Shown: positions 1 to 5,233 of the stretch, in pieces | How positions within the stretch are numbered: position 1 is the first letter of the stretch | How the letters are laid out: every line of letters starts with the position of its first letter | Assembly (NCBI GenBank): GCA_030042915.1 | Contig: JASHYS010000356.1 | Coordinates: forward strand, 1-5,691 | Reading direction: 5' to 3' | DNA from: Acidobacteriaceae bacterium | Lineage (GTDB): Bacteria; Acidobacteriota; Terriglobia; Terriglobales; Acidobacteriaceae | DNA: 5,691 nucleotides | Position numbers and translations under genes: made by a program | The notes under the pieces: model-generated | Databases searched by the model: none | What the model saw: only the letters and a program-made list of their open reading frames with translations | What the model was told of the DNA's origin: nothing

Positions 1-702
1 CTGCTGAAAGCCGCCGTGGCGCGCCAGGAAAGGGTGATTTACGAACCGGTCGACGTTTCGCCCAGCGCATTGCGCGCCGCCCGGGAGCGGATTGAAAGTG
101 AGATCGAAGGCGTCACCGTGGCGCCGCGCGTAATGGATTACACCCATGGCGACGGCGAGCGGCTTCATCTGGGGCCGATTGGCAAAGACGAGCGGCGAAT
201 GGTGCTCTACATCGGCTCCAGCATCGGCAACTTTGAACCGCACCAGGCCGCGCTTCTGCTGCGCAGGGTCCGGGCCGGACTCAAGACGGGCGATTCGTTT
301 CTTCTCGGTGTCGATCTGGTCAAGGACGAGGCCTCGCTCTTGGCTGCCTACGACGATGCGGCGGGCGTAACGGCGGCGTTTAATCGCAATATCCTGGTGC
401 GGCTGAACCGCGAATTGGATACCGGCTTCGATCCCCATGCCTTCGCGCACCGCGCGGTGTGGAATCGCGCCCGGTCGCGCATTGAGATGCACCTGGTCAG
501 CCGCAAGGCGCAGTGCGTGCGCTTCGACGCGCTCGATCTCGCCGTGCACTTCGCTGCCGGCGAAAGCATCCATACTGAAAACAGCTACAAGTACCGTCCC
601 GGCCAGGCTGAGGCGCTGTTGGCCGATGCGGGCTTCGCCGCCACGGCAACCTGGACCGATCCGCGGCCCTGGTTCGCGGTGTGCCTGGGCGTAGCCGTGT
701 AA
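1..702 (+). CDS. egtD: L-histidine N-alpha-methyltransferase EgtD (5' end missing)
   Basis: EgtD transfers three methyl groups from S-adenosylmethionine to the alpha-amino group of histidine, making hercynine, the first step of ergothioneine synthesis in the cytoplasm. The reading frame is open from base 1, so the GTG at 16 is an internal valine and not a start. The 233 residues seen compare with about 320 in the family, so roughly 85-90 N-terminal residues, including the glycine-rich SAM loop, lie outside. Visible family signatures, counted from base 1, are EPVDVS (15-20), VMDYTHGD (44-51), the GSSIGN loop with N77, AAYDDAAGVTAAFNRN (115-130) with Y117, and HTENSYKY (191-198). By family alignment from memory, N77, Y117, E193 and S195 correspond to the histidine-binding Asn166, Tyr206, Glu282 and Ser284 of mycobacterial EgtD. 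The partner egtB is not visible here and may lie upstream. The gene ends facing the convergent galactosidase gene. Confidence 0.92.
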   Translation: MLKAAVARQERVIYEPVDVSPSALRAARERIESEIEGVTVAPRVMDYTHGDGERLHLGPIGKDERRMVLYIGSSIGNFEPHQAALLLRRVRAGLKTGDSFLLGVDLVKDEASLLAAYDDAAGVTAAFNRNILVRLNRELDTGFDPHAFAHRAVWNRARSRIEMHLVSRKAQCVRFDALDLAVHFAAGESIHTENSYKYRPGQAEALLADAGFAATATWTDPRPWFAVCLGVAV

Positions 703-766
703 GCGGCGCCGTCACCCTTCGCGCGCCGTGGGCGCAGTGTTTGTTAGCCCCGCGCTTCGCCAGGGT

Positions 767-795
767 CCCCAAGAAACGGTGTTTGTTTCTTGGGG
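767..795. terminator. 11-bp perfect hairpin between convergent genes
   Basis: CCCCAAGAAAC (767-777) is perfectly complementary to GTTTCTTGGGG (785-795) around a 7-base loop. It lies 64 bases after the egtD stop and about 107 bases from the galactosidase stop, so it could serve as a bidirectional terminator. Neither strand has a proper T-tract after the stem, so it may instead be an RNA-stabilising stem or part of an intergenic repeat element. The hairpin is seen directly; its role is inferred. Confidence 0.5.
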
Positions 796-834
796 TGGTT
801 GAGCGTGGGGAAGTCGGGCAATAAAACTCGATGA

Positions 835-847
835 GTCCCGTAGGGAC
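835..847. repeat. Small palindrome GTCCC-GTA-GGGAC, REP-like
   Basis: A 5-bp perfect inverted repeat with a 3-base loop sits in the convergent spacer, between the large hairpin and the end of the galactosidase gene. Read on the minus strand, which is the direction of galactosidase transcription, it is followed after about ten bases by a run of four T, so it might also contribute to termination. Similar CCCGTAGGGAC motifs are, from memory, frequent in intergenic DNA of acidobacteria. That recollection was not checked. Confidence 0.3.
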
Positions 848-902
848 GACGCCGGTGCGTTCAGCCGAAACCAGATCGTTCAACGTCTGCAAATGATCGC
901 GG

Positions 903-2183
903 TTATTTCGGTGCCGCAATCCGCACCAGCAGAATGTCGTGGCTCGCAATTTCGAGCGGCATGTCCTGGGTGAGCGTGATCTCCTTGCCGTTCCACAAAT
1001 CCTTGCCCTTTTGCGGTCCATGCAGGCCGAGCTTGGCCAAATCCAGATGAAAAGGATGCGTGGAATAGCGTTCGCTGCCCGCATTCAGCACCGCGATGGC
1101 CATGGCTCCGCCGGAAAGATGTCGCGCCCACACGTCGACCTCGCCATCGGAATAAACATGCGTGGCTTCGTGACCCAGCCGGTCCTGGTCGATGGCAATC
1201 ACGTCGCGATTGGTCAGAATGTCGCGGATCTCCGGCTTCATGTTGGGCAGGTCGTTGCCGGCCAGAAGCGGAGCGGCCAGCATGGCCCACATGGAGAAGT
1301 GGGTGCGATTTTCAGCCAGCGTGAGCGGGACAAAACGGGCTTCGGCGCCGGTGCCAAAGGTTCTGCCGTTCCCTACCTCAAGCATGTCGGGATCGTTCCA
1401 ATGGCCGGGACCGGCATACTTGGCCAGCCCAGCCTGCTCGTTCAGGATCGAGTAGATGCTTTGCCAGCTCGCGTTGATGTCGCCTGTCGTGCGCCACAGG
1501 TTGGCGCCCACGCTCGGTCCCCACTCCCACACCGCGTCCCATCCGTACTGGCACAGCGAGTAAACAATGGGCCGGCCGGTGGCTTTCAGGGCTTTGTCCA
1601 TCTTGTCGTAGGCGGCAAGCATCAGCCGCATCTGCGCGGCCTTGTCGTTGGGCGCCTGCTTCTGCATCACCGCTGGAATGAAGCTGCACAGGTCGTACTT
1701 CAGATAGTCGACGCCCCAGGAGGCATAGAGCTGTGCGTCCTGCGTCTCGTGATCAAGCGAGGCGGCAAAGCCTGCACAGGTTTTGGGGCCGGGCGAAGAG
1801 TAGATTCCAAGCTTGAGCCCTTTGGAATGCACATAATCGGCCAATGCCTTCATATCGGGGAACTTTGAGTTCGAGTGCAATACGCCGTTAGCATCGCGGT
1901 CGCCCTCCCAGGTGTCGTCGATGTTTACGTATACATAGCCGGCGTCCCTCATCCCTGTAGCCACAAGCTGGTCGGCCGCGTTGCGGATGTCCTGGTCCGT
2001 CACCCGTTCAGCGAAGAAGTTCCAACTGTTCCAGCCCATCGGAGGGGTTTGGGCTACTTGCGTAGCCATGGAAGCCTTGGCTGCCGGCGCGTGCAAAGGC
2101 TGCCCCTTGGGCGCGGTCTGCGCTGAGGCAGTGATCGAGAGTGAGGTCAGAAGAACAAGCGGCAAAGAGGAAAGTAAACGCAT
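903..2183 (-). CDS. Secreted alpha-galactosidase, glycoside hydrolase family 27
   Basis: This 426-residue exported enzyme should hydrolyse terminal alpha-linked galactose from oligosaccharides or galactomannan side chains with retention of configuration. Residues 1-22 form a signal peptide (MRLLSS, hydrophobic core, ending ASAQ), followed by an Ala/Pro/Gln-rich linker to about 45. The (beta/alpha)8 barrel begins at PPMGWNSWN (48-55) and carries the NIDDTW pocket motif (87-92), the LKYDLC motif with nucleophile D164, and RTTGDI with acid/base D235. C136 and C166 match the disulfide pair that flanks the nucleophile in family 27. HWNDPDMLEVG (261-271) is another family hallmark. The C-terminal beta-sandwich runs from about 335. 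The start at 2183 is preferred over an upstream in-frame ATG at 2258 because it has AGGAGA seven bases before it and opens the signal peptide. The specificity position after C211 is Gln (CQYGW), where animal enzymes have Glu (CEW). A related pyranosidase activity, such as beta-L-arabinopyranosidase, cannot be excluded. Confidence 0.93.
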   Translation of the reverse strand: MRLLSSLPLVLLTSLSITASAQTAPKGQPLHAPAAKASMATQVAQTPPMGWNSWNFFAERVTDQDIRNAADQLVATGMRDAGYVYVNIDDTWEGDRDANGVLHSNSKFPDMKALADYVHSKGLKLGIYSSPGPKTCAGFAASLDHETQDAQLYASWGVDYLKYDLCSFIPAVMQKQAPNDKAAQMRLMLAAYDKMDKALKATGRPIVYSLCQYGWDAVWEWGPSVGANLWRTTGDINASWQSIYSILNEQAGLAKYAGPGHWNDPDMLEVGNGRTFGTGAEARFVPLTLAENRTHFSMWAMLAAPLLAGNDLPNMKPEIRDILTNRDVIAIDQDRLGHEATHVYSDGEVDVWARHLSGGAMAIAVLNAGSERYSTHPFHLDLAKLGLHGPQKGKDLWNGKEITLTQDMPLEIASHDILLVRIAAPK

Positions 2184-2190
2184 ACACGAT

Positions 2191-2196
2191 TCTCCT
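2191..2196 (-). promoter_or_regulatory. Shine-Dalgarno site of the galactosidase gene
   Basis: On the minus strand AGGAGA lies seven bases before the ATG at 2183-2181. This fixes the start of the galactosidase and rejects the longer frame that opens at 2258. It is the clearest ribosome binding site in the window. Confidence 0.8.
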
Positions 2197-2214
2197 GAAA
2201 ACTTTTTCAGCGGA

Positions 2215-2244
2215 ATCCTACCGCGTGGCTCCGGAACATGGCAA
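2215..2244 (-). promoter_or_regulatory. Candidate sigma-70-type promoter of the galactosidase gene
   Basis: On the minus strand TTGCCA (2244-2239, five of six matches to TTGACA) and TAGGAT (2220-2215, four of six matches to TATAAT) are separated by 18 bases. The -10 ends 31 bases before the ATG, giving a short leader that contains the Shine-Dalgarno site. The element lies downstream of the terminator of the preceding gene, as expected for an independent transcription unit. Such matches can arise by chance. Confidence 0.4.
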
Positions 2245-2288
2245 TGTGGAAGCCTCATGCACCGGCGCGCGCAGGTCCTTCAGGGCCG

Positions 2289-2326
2289 AAAAAATCGCCT
2301 TCGACAAGTCCAGAATCAGCGAAGGC
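2289..2326 (-). terminator. Rho-independent terminator of the outer-membrane barrel gene
   Basis: Read on the minus strand, GCCTTCG (2326-2320) pairs perfectly with CGAAGGC (2303-2297) across a 16-base loop. After two bases it is followed by six consecutive T (2294-2289). It lies 17 bases after the stop codon of the barrel gene. The 7-bp stem is short and the loop is large, but the T-run makes it the most classical terminator here. It suggests that the barrel gene and the galactosidase gene are not one operon. Confidence 0.6.
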
Positions 2327-2343
2327 CGGCGAAAATAAGGGAA

Positions 2344-3204
2344 TTACGGCGCAGACCCGGTTTCCGGCTGCGGTTCCTTGCCTTCCGCCTTAGGCCCCAG
2401 GAGCAACTGAATGCCGAGGTACGCAATCCAGCTCGGCTCGCCATTTTCGCGTGTCACCGCCTGAAGGGCACGCCCGCCCATGAACAGCAGCCGCACATGG
2501 TTGGCATGGTCCAGAGACTGCCGTCCGCCGAAATCGAGCGTAAACGAGCGCTGCTTGGGCTGGTCGCCGATGCGATTAATGGCCTGAAGATCGTAAAGCT
2601 CGGTGTACACCTCCGTACGGTCACTGAATGCGCGTCCCGCGATCAGCCCGCGCCCCCACTGGTCCGGCTCGTTCGCGTTGCCGATCCAGCGGCCCATCTC
2701 GCCATCCAGCGCCAGCCAGCCCACCTGCGCGGTCACTTCCATGGGCAGATAGTATTGCGGGCCCGGCTCGACAATCCCGCGCTGCGCTGAGCCCGCCGGC
2801 GTGTTGAGCGAAACCTGCGGATAGGTTCCAATCGAGAAGTTGATGTTATCGTCCGTCTTCTCTTTGCCGGGAATGTAATGCTGGTAAGCGCGAAATTTGA
2901 TGCCCAGCAGCGATTCTCCCAACCCCACTCCAGTGGAATTGTTGGCATTCGTGCCCGCGGCCAGCGGCTGCTCCCATTTCAGCTGGATGCGGTTGCCCCA
3001 TCCGTAATTCATATCCACGTCGGGAATCTGATAATACGACTGGCCCGGATTGTGGTTGGCAATCCAGCCAAAATTAATCTCCCAGTGATGGTTTCCCGGC
3101 GGCGCGGGATCGTCGGTGATGAACGGCGGTCCGCCCTGCGCGTGCCCCAGCGCTGCGGCCGCGACGAACGGCAGGACGACCAAAAGATGAACAATTCGGC
3201 GCAT
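2344..3204 (-). CDS. Outer-membrane beta-barrel protein, MetA/phenol-degradation-type family
   Basis: The 286-residue product starts with a signal peptide (MRRIVHLL, hydrophobic core, likely cut after HAQ at residue 23). The mature protein begins GGPPFITDDP followed by HHWEINFGW, an opening typical of predicted outer-membrane proteins grouped as 'transporter' or MetA-pathway of phenol degradation (PF13557-like). The rest alternates short amphipathic strands with Asn/Gly/Asp-rich turns, for example the segments around 60-80, 100-135 and 205-245, as in a transmembrane barrel. A Pro/Glu-rich tail follows the last strand (IAYLGIQLLLG). The family name comes from a phenol gene cluster. Nothing nearby supports phenol metabolism, so a generic channel or barrel role is the safer reading. 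The ATG at 3204 is the only ATG between the frame's upstream stop (3223-3225) and the protein; its Shine-Dalgarno site is weak (GAGAG about 15 bases away). Confidence 0.75.
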   Translation of the reverse strand: MRRIVHLLVVLPFVAAAALGHAQGGPPFITDDPAPPGNHHWEINFGWIANHNPGQSYYQIPDVDMNYGWGNRIQLKWEQPLAAGTNANNSTGVGLGESLLGIKFRAYQHYIPGKEKTDDNINFSIGTYPQVSLNTPAGSAQRGIVEPGPQYYLPMEVTAQVGWLALDGEMGRWIGNANEPDQWGRGLIAGRAFSDRTEVYTELYDLQAINRIGDQPKQRSFTLDFGGRQSLDHANHVRLLFMGGRALQAVTRENGEPSWIAYLGIQLLLGPKAEGKEPQPETGSAP

Positions 3205-3385
3205 GGGGGCGATGCATTTCTCTCAGGCGGTTTGAAGTCCTGGCTCGCAGCACGGTCCAGATTCAAGGTAGCATTCTGCCGCAAATCCTCGTGCAATCGG
3301 CCCGGTGGTCCCATTCTCCTCCGGCGCGATTTTCTTCGCGCCCATGCCACCCGCACCCCACTTCGCTCTGCGATACTTGTCTGTT
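3205..3385. promoter_or_regulatory. Divergent intergenic region between barrel gene and KH-R3H gene
   Basis: These 181 bases must carry the promoters of both flanking divergent genes. I see no convincing -35/-10 pair on either strand. On the plus strand GATACT (3372-3377) is a four-of-six match to a -10 box. It ends eight bases before the ATG at 3386, which has no Shine-Dalgarno site, so a leaderless transcript is possible. A 6-bp GC hairpin (GGCGCG 3323-3328 with CGCGCC 3337-3342, 8-base loop) lies in between and has no clear role. Confidence 0.35.
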
Positions 3386-3937
3386 ATGCCGATTGACGAC
3401 CTGCAGCAGGCTGCCCAGAAAATCGCCGGCTTCCTCAACAACCTGAACAAGCTGGGTGGACTGCGCCTCAAATACCGCATCACCGCCGGCGATGGAGCGC
3501 GCGATCCACAGGGCGTTGAAGCGCGCCAGATCTACGTGGATCTTTCCGGGCCCGACCTGGCCTTGCTGTTGCAACACAACGGTGAATTGCTGCGCGCCCT
3601 GGAAACTCTGGCCGCGCAGATGCTGCGCCTCGATCACCACGAGCACGATCTGGTCAGCTTCGACGCCGCCAACTTCAAGGCCCTCCGTGCCGAGGAATTG
3701 CGCCTGGCCGCTGAATCCGCCGCCGAAAAAGTCCGCCAGACCGGAGTTCCCTTCAGTTTTCCGCCCATGAATAGCCGTGAGCGGCGCCTGCTCCATCTGG
3801 CTTGCCGGTCGCTCCAGGGTGTTGAGACTGCCAGCGTTGGCGAAGGGCCGAACCGCTTTCTTGTGGTGTATCCCGAAGGCAAAACCAATCTGCCCGTCGC
3901 ACCCCAGTTCCGGCCCAGAGGCTTTGGACGGCGATGA
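3386..3937 (+). CDS. KH-R3H RNA-binding protein of the Jag/KhpB type
   Basis: The 183-residue protein is probably a cytoplasmic single-stranded nucleic-acid-binding protein related to Jag/KhpB, whose characterised members bind RNA and influence cell division and elongation. A KH-like region covers about 25-105 and ends in VSFDAANFKALRAEEL (90-105), matching the conserved D.e.YR..R..L stretch of Jag proteins. It is followed by a helix, then RQTGVPFSFPPMNSRERR (117-134) and the R3H motif R133-x3-H137. The segment ends in VGEGPNRFLVVYPEG (151-165). The KH loop, usually GxxG, reads Q63-H-N-G66, so the first glycine is lost. The N-terminal Jag domain is absent, and the usual yidC/trmE neighbours are not here. 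The ATG at 3386 was chosen because conserved sequence begins there; the frame is open back to a GTG at 3305, but that extension looks non-coding. No Shine-Dalgarno site is seen. The C-terminus is basic (RPRGFGRR). Confidence 0.8.
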   Translation: MPIDDLQQAAQKIAGFLNNLNKLGGLRLKYRITAGDGARDPQGVEARQIYVDLSGPDLALLLQHNGELLRALETLAAQMLRLDHHEHDLVSFDAANFKALRAEELRLAAESAAEKVRQTGVPFSFPPMNSRERRLLHLACRSLQGVETASVGEGPNRFLVVYPEGKTNLPVAPQFRPRGFGRR

Positions 3938-3939
3938 AG

Positions 3940-3965
3940 CAGTGATCACAGTTTGTCAGTGATCA
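3940..3965. repeat. Direct repeat CAGTGATCA, two copies 17 bases apart
   Basis: CAGTGATCA occurs at 3940-3948 and 3957-3965, each containing the palindrome TGATCA, and a partial third copy (CAGTGG) overlaps the end at 3964-3969. It starts three bases after the stop codon of the KH-R3H gene. It could be a small intergenic repeat or a tandem binding site; the sequence alone does not decide. Confidence 0.45.
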
Positions 3966-3973
3966 GTGGTCCG

Positions 3974-4005
3974 CTTGCTCTCTTGCTCCCTCGTTCCCTC
4001 GCTCC
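3974..4005. repeat. Four-copy 8-bp tandem repeat, pyrimidine-rich
   Basis: Four consecutive units, CTTGCTCT, CTTGCTCC, CTCGTTCC and CTCGCTCC, run without a gap, and a decayed fifth (CTGTCTTC) reaches 4013. On this strand the only purine in each unit is the G at its fourth base. The array ends nine bases before the first possible start codon (4015) and 27 bases before the preferred one (4033) of the next gene, so it occupies the place of its leader or core promoter. Arrays of this kind can change copy number by slipped-strand replication; whether this one does is unknown. Confidence 0.7.
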
Positions 4006-4032
4006 CTGTCTTCTATGCCAAAATACCCATCT

Positions 4033-5139
4033 ATGAGAAAACTCTCGACAGCCCTGCTGTTGGCGGCTCTTGCCGCGTTTTGTGCGGCGCAAAAGCGCCT
4101 GGTGCTCATCGATCAGGATGGCTCCGGACCGGGCGGCTCTGACCAGATGGCGATGCTGGCCCTGCTGCAGGCGCCCGACGTGCAGGTGCTGGGCATCACC
4201 ATCGTTACCGGCGACGCGTGGCGCGACGAGGAAACCCTCCACACCCTGCGCATGCTCGAGCTGACCGGCCACTCCGACGTTCCCGTCGCCCGCGGCGCAG
4301 TGTTCCCCCTCATTCGCACCGAAGAAGAAACCAAGCTCGAGACCGCGCTCGATGGCAAAGTTGTGTGGCTGGGCGCCTGGGGACGCGTCGCCCCATCAGC
4401 AAACGACAACGCGTCCGGCGTCGCGGCTCCCGCGCCCGCACGCTTCGAGTCGCACGGCCCCTACGAAATTCCTCCCATGCCCGAGGGTCTGCCCGCCACC
4501 AGGCCGCTCGACGAAGACGCCGCCCACTTCCTCATCCGCCAGGTGCGCGCGCATCCGCACCAGGTCACCATCTACGCCGCCGGCCCCCTCACCAACATTG
4601 CGCTCGCCATTGCGCTCGATCCCGAGTTCGCCGCGCTCACCAAAGGCATCGTGTTCATGGGCGCCAGCCTCAATCCGCAGACCAGCGATCCTGAGTTCGC
4701 CACCAGCCCGCGTCACGAATTCAACTTCTGGTTCGATCCTGAAGCCGCACACATCGTGCTCCATGCCGACTGGCCGCGCATCGATGCCACCACCGTCGAT
4801 GTCTCCATCAAGGCGCCCTTCACGCAGGCTATGCTCGACGCCATCGCCAAATCGCAGGCGCCCGCCGCGCGCTACATCGCCGCGTGGAGCCGGCCGCAAT
4901 CCTATATGTGGGATGAGCTCGCGGCCTGCTCCTTCATCGACCCGTCCATCATCACCAAAGAGCAAACCGTTTACATGGATGTGGACCTGAGCCACGGCCC
5001 CAGCTATGGCGACACGCTCACCTGGCCTGAAAAGCTCAAGCCCGCCACCGGCGTGCGGCTTGTCCATGCACAAATGGATCTCGATCCCGCACGCTTTCAA
5101 AAACTATTTGTCGATCTTATGACGCGCACGCCGCAGTAA
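4033..5139 (+). CDS. Exported inosine/uridine-preferring nucleoside hydrolase family protein
   Basis: Family members cleave the N-glycosidic bond of ribonucleosides to free base and ribose, using a calcium ion held by an N-terminal DxDPGxDD motif. The 368 residues open with a signal peptide (MRKLSTALLL to about FCAA, 1-19), so the protein acts outside the cytoplasm. Family features are LIDQDGSGPGGSDQMAML (25-42) at the metal site, LGITIVTGD (53-61), YAAGPLTNIALAIALDPE (181-198), and HEFNFWFDPEAAHIV (228-242) with E229 and N231. The SYMWDELAACSFIDPSI segment (290-306) aligns with the family's HD-containing block. The metal motif is stretched and ends D37-Q38 in place of DD, and the catalytic His before D294 is Trp (W293). 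A loop of about 60 residues (95-155, Pro/Ala-rich) looks longer than usual. Substrate is therefore uncertain. The start at 4033 gives the neatest signal peptide; an in-frame ATG at 4015 adds six residues. Neither has a Shine-Dalgarno site. Confidence 0.85.
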   Translation: MRKLSTALLLAALAAFCAAQKRLVLIDQDGSGPGGSDQMAMLALLQAPDVQVLGITIVTGDAWRDEETLHTLRMLELTGHSDVPVARGAVFPLIRTEEETKLETALDGKVVWLGAWGRVAPSANDNASGVAAPAPARFESHGPYEIPPMPEGLPATRPLDEDAAHFLIRQVRAHPHQVTIYAAGPLTNIALAIALDPEFAALTKGIVFMGASLNPQTSDPEFATSPRHEFNFWFDPEAAHIVLHADWPRIDATTVDVSIKAPFTQAMLDAIAKSQAPAARYIAAWSRPQSYMWDELAACSFIDPSIITKEQTVYMDVDLSHGPSYGDTLTWPEKLKPATGVRLVHAQMDLDPARFQKLFVDLMTRTPQ

Positions 5140-5154
5140 CCCACACTCCCGTGC

Positions 5155-5189
5155 CCCATCCTTTCGCGAGCTTTTTGCGAAAGGGTGGG
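5155..5189. terminator. 13-bp hairpin between convergent genes
   Basis: CCCATCCTTTCGC (5155-5167) pairs with GCGAAAGGGTGGG (5177-5189) over 13 positions with a single T-G wobble, around a 9-base loop that contains five T. It lies 15 bases after the nucleoside-hydrolase stop and 44 bases from the stop of the converging gene, so a bidirectional terminator is likely. There is no T-tract after the stem on either strand. A smaller stem, ACCTG (5195-5199) with CAGGT (5206-5210), follows directly. Confidence 0.6.
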
Positions 5190-5233
5190 AAACCACCTGA
5201 ATCTGCAGGTAGGAAATCCACGCGGTCGAAGAA

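Noticed and set aside
939..1868. 309-codon open frame on the plus strand
   Set aside because: It lies wholly antisense to the well-supported GH27 galactosidase. Its product has no recognisable motif, and such long shadow frames are expected in GC-rich DNA.
2184..2258. 25-residue N-terminal extension of the galactosidase
   Set aside because: It would bury the signal peptide, cover the candidate promoter and Shine-Dalgarno site, and has no ribosome site of its own.
1981..2790. 269-codon open frame on the plus strand
   Set aside because: It runs antisense across the galactosidase 5' end, its promoter region, the terminator and the barrel gene. The Arg-rich composition is that of a frame shadow.
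3305..3385. 27-residue N-terminal extension of the KH-R3H protein from a GTG
   Set aside because: The extension has no family similarity or ribosome site and lies in the divergent promoter region; conserved sequence begins at the ATG at 3386.
3263..3949. 228-codon open frame on the minus strand
   Set aside because: It is antisense to the KH-R3H gene, whose KH and R3H motifs settle the coding strand.
4396..5100. 234-codon open frame on the minus strand
   Set aside because: It is antisense to the nucleoside-hydrolase gene, and its Gly/Arg/Glu-rich sequence shows no domain.
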